From: a candidate division TA06 bacterium | GTDB lineage: Bacteria > Edwardsbacteria > AC1 > EtOH8 | Direction: 5' to 3' | DNA length: 64,000 bases | Assembly (NCBI GenBank): GCA_016235665.1 | Contig: JACRJI010000003.1 | Location: 62,001-126,000 of the forward strand | Part shown: positions 1 through 7,715 of the stretch, one piece after another | How positions within the stretch are numbered: the first letter of the stretch is position 1 | Layout: every line of letters starts with the position of its first letter | Position numbers and translations under genes: made by a program | Notes under the pieces: generated by a model | Told to the model about the DNA's origin: nothing | Databases searched by the model: none | The model's input: the letters and a program-made list of their open reading frames with translations, nothing else

Positions 1-2
1 CC

Positions 3-1169
3 CTCCCCAAAAGCGGCTATGACACACTGAAATTAAAAGTCGATAACTTTCTTAGTGCTTCCGGAGGTTCGCTGGCTTTAAATCAGGAAGGGCGCGGAGC
101 CTACCTCCTGTGGCAGATCCCGCTTTCCCTGGGCTGGTACGGTCCGGCGGTATTGGGAATAATTCAGCCCGAAGAAGCCACCACCGGAGCGGGATTATAT
201 CTGGCCAGCGCTTCGGCCTCGTATTTTATACCTTTTATTATAACCAACAATAAACAGGTCACCTCCGGACAGGAACATTTATCCATCGCAGGCGGTTTTC
301 GCGGAATAACAGCTGGCGTGGCCATCTCGAATCTGCTGAACATGGAGGATTCCAAGGGCTATTTTGCAACCATGCTGGCTACCAGCATCTCCGGCCAGAT
401 CGCAGGCTATCATTACGGAAAATATTTTACCAAACCCCAGGCCCGGATGATAAGCAATTATGCCACTTTCGGCATGATAGAGTTGCCGTTGGCTTCGATA
501 TTGCTCAAAACTGAATACGAGACAGGCGAATCGTTTTTAAGGGTCCAGTCTGCCTATCTCTTGGCTGGCATGGCCGGTGGTGCCTATCTGGGTTACAAGC
601 TGGCCTACCGTAAAAACTACTCCGACGGCCATCCAACCATCATCGCCTCAGCCGGATGGACCGGGTTAGTGGCTGGTTATGGAACATATTTATTTTTCAA
701 GAGTCCTTACAAACACACTACCTTCATAAGCCCCTATGGAGATACATACTCTAGTTCTTCGTTTGAGTTAAAGGCATCCGATATCCGTACCGCAACCTTT
801 ATAGCCCTGACCACTAGCGCTTCAGGCCTTTATCTGGCCCACAAATACACCAACGGCTACACTTTTTCCCGCGGCGACGGTTTTATCGTTATGGGCAGCA
901 CCGCCGCCGGTGGTCTGTTGGGTTGCGGGTTGGGATTTTTGATCCATCCCTCCAGCGACAGTGAAAGCAATGAGATATTTCAATCTGTTTCCGGCTTGTC
1001 TTCTTTGGGAATGATCGCAGGTTTTACGTTGGGACTTTATTCTGTCCGCAACCAAAATCATAAAAATTTGGGCAACCTGGACATCAACTTCGACGGGATA
1101 CCGCTGGGCCTGGCTTTGGCCGCCGGCAAAACAAAAACGAAGATTCCCTGGATAACCGGAAGCTTTTGA
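3..1169 (+). CDS. Hypothetical hydrophobic Gly/Ala-rich protein, 5'-truncated by the window edge
   Basis: The frame is open from the left edge, so the true start lies outside; a TTG at 153 is not needed as a start. About 388 residues are visible. The protein alternates polar stretches with small-residue hydrophobic segments such as LLAGMAGGAYLGY, GSTAAGGLLGCGLGFLI and GMIAGFTLGLYSV, a glycine-zipper-like pattern suggesting many membrane or membrane-inserting hairpins. I do not recognise the family. It ends 5 nt before the ATG of the TatD/radical SAM gene, so the two are probably co-transcribed. Function unknown; an envelope location is inferred from composition only. Confidence 0.7.
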   Translation, partial: LPKSGYDTLKLKVDNFLSASGGSLALNQEGRGAYLLWQIPLSLGWYGPAVLGIIQPEEATTGAGLYLASASASYFIPFIITNNKQVTSGQEHLSIAGGFRGITAGVAISNLLNMEDSKGYFATMLATSISGQIAGYHYGKYFTKPQARMISNYATFGMIELPLASILLKTEYETGESFLRVQSAYLLAGMAGGAYLGYKLAYRKNYSDGHPTIIASAGWTGLVAGYGTYLFFKSPYKHTTFISPYGDTYSSSSFELKASDIRTATFIALTTSASGLYLAHKYTNGYTFSRGDGFIVMGSTAAGGLLGCGLGFLIHPSSDSESNEIFQSVSGLSSLGMIAGFTLGLYSVRNQNHKNLGNLDINFDGIPLGLALAAGKTKTKIPWITGSF

Positions 1170-1174
1170 ACGTT

Positions 1175-2551
1175 ATGTCTAAAAATACCCTCATCGACAC
1201 CCACGCCCACCTGAACAACAAGGACTTCAACGGCGACCTGAGCCAGGTAATAGACCGGGCTAAGGCTGCCGGGGTGGAATATATCATCAACATCGGCTAT
1301 GACCTCCGGTCCAGCCACCGGGCGGTGGAGCTGGCTGAGAAGTACGACTGCTGCTACGCCGCGGTGGGCGTGCATCCCCACGATGCCAAGACCCTTGACC
1401 AGGAAGTGTTCCAGCACCTGGGCGAGCTGGCCAAGAACCCCAAAGTGGTGGCCGTCGGCGAGATGGGCCTGGATTTCCATAGGAACCTGTCGCCCCGGGA
1501 CATTCAGATAGAGGCCTTCAAAAAACAGCTGGCCTGGGCGGAAACCCTGAACCTGCCGGTGGTGGTCCACGACCGGGAGGCGCATCCGGAGACCATGGAC
1601 ATCCTGAAAGACCATCCGGAACTGAAGGTGGTGCTCCATTGTTTTGCCGGCGATGCGGAGATGACCAAAGAGGCCAAACGGCGGGGATACCTGCTATCTA
1701 TAGGCGGGCCGGTGACCTTCAAGAATTCCAAGCATCTGCCGGAAGTACTGAGAACATTGGGTCTGGAAGGATTGATGCTGGAGACCGACTGCCCCTACCT
1801 GGGCCCGGAACCGCACCGGGGAGCCCGCAACGAGCCGGCCTACCTGCCCCTGATAGCCCGAAAAGTCTCGGAACTGCTCGATCCCCTCACCTACGATGAC
1901 GTCTGCAGGGTGACCACGGTCAACGCCAAGAAATTCTTCAACATCGGAAAGATCGACCCCGCCAAGATCGCCTACCAGATCCGGGACTCCCTCTATCTCA
2001 ACATCACCAACCGCTGCACCAACGCCTGCGTGTTCTGCATCCGCCAGAAGACGGACTTCATCAAGGGGCACAACTTAAGACTAGGACGGGAGCCCGACCT
2101 CCAGGAAGTGGTGGGCGCCATAGGCGACCCCTCCAGATACAAGGAAGTGGTGTTCTGCGGCTACGGCGAGCCGCTTTTAAGGCTGGACCTGGTCAAGCAG
2201 GTTGCCGGCTGGCTCAAGGAGCGGAAGGCCTGGGTCCGCATCAACACCAACGGCCAGGGCAGCCTGATAGCCGGGCGCAACATCGTGCCGGAGCTTAAAG
2301 GCCTGGTGGACGAGGTCTCCATCAGCCTCAACGTCCACGACAGCGAGACCTACGACAGGATCTGCCCCAGCCGCTTCGGCAGCGCCGCCTACCAAGCGGT
2401 CAAGGATTTTGCGGTGGAGTGCCGCAAGGCCGGCATCAAGACCACAGTCACTGTCATGGACATGCCGGGGGTGGACATAGAAGCCTGTAAGACAATTGTC
2501 AAGGAGCTTGGTGTTGGCATCCGGATCAGACATTACGACGTAGTGGGGTGA
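1175..2551 (+). CDS. TatD-family metal-dependent hydrolase fused to a radical SAM domain
   Basis: Two-domain protein of about 458 aa. Residues 1-255 are a TatD-type TIM-barrel hydrolase: THAHLN near the N-terminus, GVHPHDAK, GEMGLDFHRN, VVHDREAH, VLHCFAG and LETDCPYL supply the expected metal ligands. Residues 265-455 are a radical SAM domain with the cluster motif CTNACVFC (C-x3-C-x2-C), then VVFCGYGEPLLR and INTNGQG. TatD-associated radical SAM proteins are a known but uncharacterised family; here the partners are one polypeptide. The ATG at 1175 is preferred over a TTG at 1166 because the protein then begins MSKNTLIDTHAH. The TGA shares one base with the next ATG, implying translational coupling. 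The substrate of the radical SAM half is unknown. Confidence 0.9.
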   Translation: MSKNTLIDTHAHLNNKDFNGDLSQVIDRAKAAGVEYIINIGYDLRSSHRAVELAEKYDCCYAAVGVHPHDAKTLDQEVFQHLGELAKNPKVVAVGEMGLDFHRNLSPRDIQIEAFKKQLAWAETLNLPVVVHDREAHPETMDILKDHPELKVVLHCFAGDAEMTKEAKRRGYLLSIGGPVTFKNSKHLPEVLRTLGLEGLMLETDCPYLGPEPHRGARNEPAYLPLIARKVSELLDPLTYDDVCRVTTVNAKKFFNIGKIDPAKIAYQIRDSLYLNITNRCTNACVFCIRQKTDFIKGHNLRLGREPDLQEVVGAIGDPSRYKEVVFCGYGEPLLRLDLVKQVAGWLKERKAWVRINTNGQGSLIAGRNIVPELKGLVDEVSISLNVHDSETYDRICPSRFGSAAYQAVKDFAVECRKAGIKTTVTVMDMPGVDIEACKTIVKELGVGIRIRHYDVVG

Positions 2552-3387
2552 TGCGGCGCTTTCTTTTGATAACCGGGTATTTGCTGCTGCTGGCCTTCGG
2601 CCTGCTGGTTGTGATCCGGGGCTACCAGGAAGTGATGCTGATCCCGGCCCTGCTGGGATTGGTCCTGGTGGTTGCCCTGATATTGCTGGCCATTTTCAGG
2701 CACACCCTCTACAAATCGTGGAAAGACCCCAAGACCGGGGCGGCCCTGGGCTTCGTCAGGTATTTTCTCGGCCGCATCGGATGGAAGAACCTGCTGTATG
2801 CCCTGCCTTATCTCGTCTTCTGCCTGGGGTTTCTTTATGTCTTCAGGGGTTTAAGGCTTCAGCCGCCCGGGCCGCTGTCGCTTCAGGCCGGCAAGATACT
2901 GCTCCCCTGGTATCTCAGCGAGATCTTTGCCCTGTTCTTCTCTCCGTTCATAGTTTGGATCTTTTTGCGGGACGATGACACCCCGCGTTGGCAGCGCATA
3001 GTTTCCATCCCCGTCATGCTGCTGATATTCGGCGGCTTTATGTTCTTCGTCAAGATCATGCAGTTGGTATGGGTCTTTGTGCTGCTGAAGTGCGCCCATT
3101 TGTATTTTCAGCGGCCCACCGTCAGGGAGCACATGATGGGATGCCTCCAAAGCATTTTGAACGCCGGGTTCTGGCTGGTGCTGGGTCTGATCTTTCTTAA
3201 CCGCCCCGATTACACCATGGGCCTGATGGAATACCAGCCCCGCGAGGTCCGGGTCATGGGCTCTTCGATGCTTTTCGGCTGCTTTTATTTCGGGATACTG
3301 GGGATCTCGGAGATCTTCTACCGGCCTTTTATTTTTGCGGTCTACTACTATCGTCCGGTCCCGCCGGAAAAAGCACAAATTGTTTGA
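2551..3387 (+). CDS. Hypothetical polytopic membrane protein
   Basis: About 278 aa, strongly hydrophobic, with several likely membrane spans: two near the N-terminus (LITGYLLLLAFGLLVVI, then LVLVVALILLAIF) and more around residues 80-100, 125-140, 150-180, 200-220 and 240-260. No catalytic motif was recognised. The ATG at 2551 overlaps the stop of the TatD/radical SAM gene (TGATG); a GTG at 2548 is an alternative. It lies in the same tight plus-strand run as rsmA, which starts 7 nt after its stop. Function unknown. Confidence 0.8.
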   Translation: MRRFLLITGYLLLLAFGLLVVIRGYQEVMLIPALLGLVLVVALILLAIFRHTLYKSWKDPKTGAALGFVRYFLGRIGWKNLLYALPYLVFCLGFLYVFRGLRLQPPGPLSLQAGKILLPWYLSEIFALFFSPFIVWIFLRDDDTPRWQRIVSIPVMLLIFGGFMFFVKIMQLVWVFVLLKCAHLYFQRPTVREHMMGCLQSILNAGFWLVLGLIFLNRPDYTMGLMEYQPREVRVMGSSMLFGCFYFGILGISEIFYRPFIFAVYYYRPVPPEKAQIV

Positions 3388-3393
3388 TCGTTT

Positions 3394-4215
3394 ATGAGCC
3401 CTGCCCCCTTAAAAAAATACGGCCAGCATTTTTTGATCTCGCCGGCGGCAGTTCAGAAGATAATAGACGCCGCCGCCCTGAGCCCCAAGGACGCAGTGCT
3501 GGAGATCGGCCCGGGCCGGGGGGTATTGACCGGCCTGCTGGCGGCCAAGGCCTCCTCGGTGCTGGCGGTGGAAGTGGATACCAGATTGTCCGAAGAATTG
3601 AAAAGAGAGCTTTCTTCCTGCCAGAACCTTACGATCCTGAACAAGGATTTTTTGAAGCTGGACCTGCCGCAAATACTGGATGATCAAGGCATAAAAAAAT
3701 TCAAAGTGGTGGCCAATCTGCCCTATTACATCACCACCCCCATCCTGGAACGCTTGTTTTTGGTCCGGGACCGGATCGAAAGCATTGTGGTGATGGTCCA
3801 GCGCGAGATGGCCGACCGGATGGCGGCCCGGCCCGGCACCGACTTCGGATCCTTTTCCGTCTTTGTGCAATATCACGTCAAAGTGGACAAGCTGTTCGAA
3901 GTGCCGCCCGTCGCCTTCTTTCCCCCGCCCAAGGTGACGTCTACGGTCATCCGGCTGACCCCGCACCAGCATCCTCTGGTAAAAGTAAGGGACGAAGAAG
4001 CTTTCTTCAAATTCGTCCAAAAAACATTTTCCCAGCGCCGCAAGATGCTGCGGGCCATTTTCCGCCAGGCCTTTAAGATCGGGGACTCCGGCCTGGAACC
4101 CCTGGCCGCCAAGAGCGGGATCGACCTAAGCCGCCGCCCCCAGACTGTTTCCCTGTCCGAATTTGCCAGACTGTATGAATGTTTTGAAGAAAACATAAAG
4201 GAGATCCAGGCATGA
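3394..4215 (+). CDS. rsmA: 16S rRNA dimethyladenosine transferase RsmA (KsgA)
   Basis: Dimethylates the two adjacent adenines (A1518 and A1519, E. coli numbering) in the 3' hairpin of 16S rRNA, using SAM, during small-subunit maturation. The 273-aa length is normal. Visible signatures: N-terminal KKYGQHFLI, the SAM-binding motif EIGPGRGVLTGLL around residues 37-49, and the catalytic NLPYYITTPI motif around residues 110-119. The C-terminal region has PPPKVTSTVI, typical of KsgA. The stop overlaps the start of the next gene (ATGA), so the prenyltransferase downstream is probably translationally coupled. Confidence 0.97.
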   Translation: MSPAPLKKYGQHFLISPAAVQKIIDAAALSPKDAVLEIGPGRGVLTGLLAAKASSVLAVEVDTRLSEELKRELSSCQNLTILNKDFLKLDLPQILDDQGIKKFKVVANLPYYITTPILERLFLVRDRIESIVVMVQREMADRMAARPGTDFGSFSVFVQYHVKVDKLFEVPPVAFFPPPKVTSTVIRLTPHQHPLVKVRDEEAFFKFVQKTFSQRRKMLRAIFRQAFKIGDSGLEPLAAKSGIDLSRRPQTVSLSEFARLYECFEENIKEIQA

Positions 4216-5084
4216 GCCCCAAGATCCTATTAAGCGCTCTGCGCCCCAAACAATGGACCAAAAACCTGGTGCTTTTCGCCGGGCTGATCTTCTCCCAGAA
4301 CCTGGGCCACCCGGTGATGCTGGCCAAGACCTTGGCTTCATTTGCCTTGTTCTGCCTGCTTTCCGGCTCGGTCTATATTTTCAACGACCTGGCCGACATT
4401 GAACGCGACCGTCTGCATCCGAAAAAAAAACTGCGGCCCGTGGCCAGCGGCGCCCTGTCCGCCAAAACGGCATTGCTGCTGGGATTGGGGCTTGGTTTTT
4501 TCTCTCTGGCCGCTTCTTTTTACGTTAATTTTCTTTTCGGGCTGTCGGCCCTGGCTTATTTTGTCCTGATGCTGCTTTACAGCTTCGTTTTGAAAAAACT
4601 GGTGATCATAGACGTCTTCGTGATCGCCGCCGGATTCGTGCTGCGAGCGGTGGCCGGAGCCGAGGCCATAGCGGTGCCTATCTCGGAATGGCTGCTGATC
4701 TGCGTGATCCTGCTGGCCTTGTTCCTGGCCCTGGCCAAAAGGCGGCAGGAACAGGTTCATTTGACCTCCGAGGCTCCCGGCCACCGGACGGTCTTGACCG
4801 AGTATCCCCAAAAATTTTTGGACCAGATGATCTCCGTGGTCACCGCCGCCGCCGTGGTCTGCTACAGCCTTTACACCTTGTCCCCCGAGACCACTGCCAA
4901 GTTCGGCAACAGCAACCTAAAATACACCATTCCCTTTGTGCTTTACGGGATCTTCCGGTACCTTTACCTGATCTACCGGAAAGAAGAGGGCCAAAGCCCG
5001 GAGCTGGCGCTGTTGACCGATGCCTGGCTGTTGGGAGACCTGGTGCTTTATGTGATTACCGTCTGGCTGGCTATATACTTGTAA
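4212..5084 (+). CDS. UbiA-family prenyltransferase, decaprenyl-phosphate phosphoribosyltransferase-like
   Basis: Integral membrane protein of 290 aa. It opens with LRPKQWTKNLVLFAGL and carries the first Asp-rich motif as NDLADIERDRLHPKKKLRP, the version typical of decaprenyl-phosphate phosphoribosyltransferases (Rv3806c-like) rather than ubiquinone or heme enzymes. Those enzymes move phosphoribose from PRPP to a polyprenyl phosphate to make an arabinose or related sugar donor. About nine membrane segments are apparent. It overlaps rsmA by 4 bp and is the last gene of the run, followed by a strong hairpin. The subfamily is well supported by motif; the exact acceptor lipid is inferred. Confidence 0.85.
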   Translation: MSPKILLSALRPKQWTKNLVLFAGLIFSQNLGHPVMLAKTLASFALFCLLSGSVYIFNDLADIERDRLHPKKKLRPVASGALSAKTALLLGLGLGFFSLAASFYVNFLFGLSALAYFVLMLLYSFVLKKLVIIDVFVIAAGFVLRAVAGAEAIAVPISEWLLICVILLALFLALAKRRQEQVHLTSEAPGHRTVLTEYPQKFLDQMISVVTAAAVVCYSLYTLSPETTAKFGNSNLKYTIPFVLYGIFRYLYLIYRKEEGQSPELALLTDAWLLGDLVLYVITVWLAIYL

Positions 5085-5110
5085 CCTTTGCCTGGACCGG
5101 GACCAAAGAG

Positions 5111-5143
5111 AAAACGGCGTCTTAGCAACTAAGACGCCGTTTT
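5111..5143. terminator. Bidirectional intrinsic terminator between the prenyltransferase gene and rpsU
   Basis: Perfect 15-bp inverted repeat (AAAACGGCGTCTTAG, 3-nt loop, complement) ending in T-rich sequence on both strands. It can terminate the plus-strand run ending at 5084 and the minus-strand rpsU transcript ending at 5163. Confidence 0.9.
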
Positions 5144-5162
5144 TATATTGTTTTGGTGATCC

Positions 5163-5345
5163 CTACATTCCAAATCTGGCTTTGCGGCTTCTGGCCTTGG
5201 CCGATTTGACTTTTTTCCTGACGCTGGGCTTGCTGAAGAACTCACCCTTGCGCATATCGGCAAGCAAACCTTCTTTAATGCACTTGCGTTTGAAGATTCT
5301 TAATGCCTTTTCAAAGGAATCACTGTCGCGAATGGTAACCTTCGT
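5163..5345 (-). CDS. rpsU: 30S ribosomal protein S21, apparent ACG start codon
   Basis: Small-subunit ribosomal protein S21, 60 aa, basic. After the first residue the protein reads KVTIRDSDSFEKALRIFKRK, the conserved S21 N-terminus, and it ends in a Lys/Arg-rich tail (SAKARSRKARFGM). In-frame upstream codons are TGA TTT AAT ACG AAG GTT ACC ATT; there is no ATG, GTG or TTG before residue 27. ACG at 5345 sits 9 nt after a perfect GGAGG, at the position where the homologous Met is expected. Either initiation is at ACG or there is a one-base assembly or mutation error (ATG to ACG). Its own promoter lies at 5424-5452. Confidence 0.85.
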   Translation of the reverse strand, partial: TKVTIRDSDSFEKALRIFKRKCIKEGLLADMRKGEFFSKPSVRKKVKSAKARSRKARFGM

Positions 5346-5351
5346 ATTAAA

Positions 5352-5359
5352 TCACCTCC
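5352..5359 (-). promoter_or_regulatory. Strong Shine-Dalgarno sequence of rpsU (GGAGGTGA)
   Basis: GGAGGTGA on the minus strand matches the anti-SD of 16S rRNA over its whole length. It fixes the rpsU start to the ACG 9 nt downstream of GGAGG; the TGA inside it is the in-frame stop that excludes an earlier start. Confidence 0.85.
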
Positions 5360-5423
5360 GATTTCTGAAATAAAAACACCGCCACTATTTATTTAAGCGG
5401 AGTTCTTCAATATTAAGGACTTA

Positions 5424-5452
5424 AGTATATATCTTTTTTTATCTTTTGTCAA
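5424..5452 (-). promoter_or_regulatory. Sigma70-type promoter of rpsU
   Basis: On the minus strand: TTGACA (5447-5452), 17-nt spacer, TATACT (5424-5429). This predicts transcription from about 5417 and a leader of about 70 nt. It is among the best promoter matches in the window, consistent with a highly expressed ribosomal protein. Confidence 0.8.
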
Positions 5453-5532
5453 GAATTATTTTTTCGGGCCCGCCAGTCGACGCCAATCAAAAAACAATCG
5501 TAACTCGTTTACATATAAAAGATTGACAAATA

Positions 5533-5560
5533 AAACCGTCTTTTTCGCGAAAGACGGTTT
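5533..5560 (-). terminator. Terminator of the M23 peptidase gene
   Basis: 11-bp perfect stem (AAACCGTCTTT and its complement, 6-nt loop). On the minus strand it is followed by TTTTATTT, so it should end the transcript of the gene at 5641-6423. The rest of the 5346-5640 gap holds the rpsU promoter and leader; nothing else was recognised. Confidence 0.75.
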
Positions 5561-5640
5561 ACGTATCTCATTGATAACTAAGATATTACTGGCCACCAAC
5601 ATTGACCGGGACTGATTAACATTGAGTTTTGCAGGGCTAT

Positions 5641-6423
5641 CTATTTGTTTACCAAATAGTTAGCCGGATCTACCGTTTGTCCGTTAAGGTGAACCTCATA
5701 ATGCAGATGGGGACCCGAACTTTGTCCGGTTGTTCCCACCAAAGCTATTACCTGGCCCTGTTTTACCGTGTCTCCCACCTTGATCAGAAGTTTGGCATTA
5801 TGCCCGTAAAGGGTGGTTAATTTATCACTGTGCTTGATCTCAATTTTATTGCCGAAATAGTTGTCCCAGCCGGCAAAAGATACCTCCCCGTCGGCCGCAG
5901 CCCACACCGGATCGCCCTCGCGGGCGGCGATGTCCACTCCGGTGTGGCCCGGCGTCATACCGGCGGAGATCCATCCCTTGCAGGGCATGATGGCCGGCAC
6001 GTTGCTGCGCCGGGATTCCGCCGGAAGGACAGCCATGGGCTGCCCGGCTGCGGCCGTATCCCCGGCGGCCGGAACATGGGCGGTGATCTGTTCCAAATTA
6101 AGGGTGTCGGGCTGGCGGGGAACGCCCAGCATCACATTCAGCTTGTTTTCCACCGCCTTAAGCCGGTATATCTCGGCGTTCAGCTCGCTCAACTTCCCGA
6201 ATTGGGTCTCCATCTCCTCTTGGCGTTTCTTCATCAATTCGTACTGCCCGGCCCGCCAGTAAATATGGCCATAATTGACCACCAAAAGGACCGCGCCCAG
6301 CAAAAGAACCGCACCCAAAATACCCAGCCAGCGCAGAGCGGTATAGGAGAACTCCAGCTCCTTCTGGGTGCCTTTGTGGTGCGGAACTATGAATATGGAA
6401 ACGTATCTTTCCCGTTTTTTCAT
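5641..6423 (-). CDS. Membrane-anchored M23 (LytM-type) zinc endopeptidase
   Basis: Predicted cell-wall hydrolase of about 260 aa. Order: a short cytoplasmic segment (KKRERYVSIFIVPHHKG), one membrane span (about LGILGAVLLLGAVLLVV), a coiled-coil-like linker rich in Glu/Lys/Leu, and a C-terminal M23 domain. Zinc and catalytic motifs are present: HTGVDIAA (His, Asp) and HLHYEVHL (H-x-H). Such proteins cleave peptide crosslinks of peptidoglycan or activate amidases in the periplasm. ATG at 6423 is chosen because the protein then begins MKKRERYVS, the usual family start; an upstream ATG at 6453 adds ten atypical residues. Monocistronic on the minus strand. Confidence 0.9.
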   Translation of the reverse strand: MKKRERYVSIFIVPHHKGTQKELEFSYTALRWLGILGAVLLLGAVLLVVNYGHIYWRAGQYELMKKRQEEMETQFGKLSELNAEIYRLKAVENKLNVMLGVPRQPDTLNLEQITAHVPAAGDTAAAGQPMAVLPAESRRSNVPAIMPCKGWISAGMTPGHTGVDIAAREGDPVWAAADGEVSFAGWDNYFGNKIEIKHSDKLTTLYGHNAKLLIKVGDTVKQGQVIALVGTTGQSSGPHLHYEVHLNGQTVDPANYLVNK

Positions 6424-6499
6424 AAATACCGGATCCTGCCCGCGAAATGTCACGAAAGATCACAATAAGGTTTTTCGCGTTTTTAGCGGGGAAGGTGTC

Positions 6500-7504
6500 C
6501 TAAAAGCCTTTTTGTTTTAGATCCAGCATCAGCAGTTTCACCAGCAGGTCCACCGAAGCTTTGACGTCCAACATGTCCACCATCTCCGAGGCCGAGTGGG
6601 CATAGCGGGTGGGAACCGAGATCACGCCGGTGGGGATCCCGGACTTGGTCTTGTAGATGGCGGCGCCGTCGGTGGTCCCGCCCTCCAGGATGTCCAGCTG
6701 GTAGGGGATCTTGTTGGCCTTGGCGGTCTCGATCATCAGTTTTTTCACCGCCGGGTGGGCCAGCAGTCCGGCGTCCTTGACCTTGATGGCCGCGCCGCCG
6801 CCCAGGACGGAGGGCAGTTTGGGCTTTTCGTCCGGGGTGTCAAAGGCTCCGGTGATGTCCACGGCTATCCCCAGGTCCGGGGAGACCCCGAAGGCGGCGG
6901 TGGTGGCCCCGCGCAGGCCCACCTCCTCCTGGGTGGTAAAGACGAAGTAGACCTCGTTGGGGGAGTTCTTCAGTTTCTTCATGGCTTCGATCATGATGGC
7001 GCAGCCGATCCGGTCGTCCATGGACTTGGCGATGGCCCGGTTGCCCAAAAAGGTGCAGCAGCGGTGGAATCCGGCCACGTCGCCCACCGCCACCTTGGCC
7101 TCGGCCTCGCGCTTGGTGGAGGCGCCGATGTCGATGTAAAGCTTGTCCATCCGCTTGGCGTCGCTGGGGGTCTCGGCCCGCTCCTCGTTGATGGTGCCCA
7201 CCGTGCCGTTGGCGAAGATCACCCGCTGGGCCAGCACGTTGTGCAGGTAGATGCCGCCAATGTTGGAGACCCGCAAAAAGCCCTGTTTGTCGATGTGGGT
7301 GACGATGAAGCCGATCTCATCCATGTGGGCGGCCACCATTACTTTGCGGCCCTTGCCCTTTTTCACGGCGATCAGGTTGCCCAGCACGTCGGTCTTCACC
7401 TCGTTGGCCAGGCCCTTGATCTCCTTTTTGATCTGTTCCCTAATGAGCTCCTCGTTGCCCGAAGGGCCGTAGGTCTCGGTCAGCCGCTTGATCAGGTCTT
7501 TCAT
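6500..7504 (-). CDS. M42 family metallopeptidase (TET-type aminopeptidase), copy 1
   Basis: Cytosolic dinuclear-metal aminopeptidase of 334 aa. Family ligands are visible in order: AAHMDEIGF (His), SMDDRIGC (bridging Asp), TTQEEVGLRG (catalytic Glu plus ligand Glu), AVDITGAFD (Asp) and RYAHSASEMVD (His). M42 enzymes usually assemble into dodecameric TET particles that trim peptides released by other proteases. It is the last of three consecutive M42 genes on the minus strand. Substrate preference cannot be read from sequence. Confidence 0.95.
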   Translation of the reverse strand: MKDLIKRLTETYGPSGNEELIREQIKKEIKGLANEVKTDVLGNLIAVKKGKGRKVMVAAHMDEIGFIVTHIDKQGFLRVSNIGGIYLHNVLAQRVIFANGTVGTINEERAETPSDAKRMDKLYIDIGASTKREAEAKVAVGDVAGFHRCCTFLGNRAIAKSMDDRIGCAIMIEAMKKLKNSPNEVYFVFTTQEEVGLRGATTAAFGVSPDLGIAVDITGAFDTPDEKPKLPSVLGGGAAIKVKDAGLLAHPAVKKLMIETAKANKIPYQLDILEGGTTDGAAIYKTKSGIPTGVISVPTRYAHSASEMVDMLDVKASVDLLVKLLMLDLKQKGF

Positions 7505-7599
7505 CGAACTTTTCCTTTATAGTAAATTTTATTATTAAACTTGTTTCGTGCTACGTTCTCAGAAGCCTCAGATTGGCTAGAGCTGTTATTTTACGAAAC

Positions 7600-7696
7600 T
7601 TACCACAGAAACACTGAAGGCCGGAAAACACGGAATTATAACAACTGGTTTTCTCTGTTCAATATTTCTTTCATGATTTCTGTGTTTCCGTGGTAA
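7600..7696. repeat. Inverted copies of a dispersed 19-bp intergenic repeat
   Basis: TTACCACAGAAACACTGAA at 7600-7618 is repeated in inverse orientation at 7678-7696 (TTACCACGGAAACACAGAA on the minus strand, 2 mismatches), about 60 bp apart between two M42 genes. A third copy (one mismatch to each) is at 50108-50126. The pair could fold into a long hairpin in RNA. No coding sequence is evident in the 7505-7715 gap. Confidence 0.7.
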
Positions 7697-7715
7697 ATGT
7701 GCCTTTCTGGTACGT

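Noticed and set aside
153-155. TTG as the start of the first gene
   Set aside because: The frame stays open upstream to the window edge with coding-like sequence, so the gene is truncated rather than starting here.
5182-5373. Short plus-strand frame over the rpsU region
   Set aside because: Antisense to rpsU; the minus strand encodes S21 with promoter and Shine-Dalgarno.
7600-7696. Inverted repeat as the ends of an insertion sequence
   Set aside because: Only about 60 bp separate the arms, there is no transposase or target duplication, and another copy stands alone.
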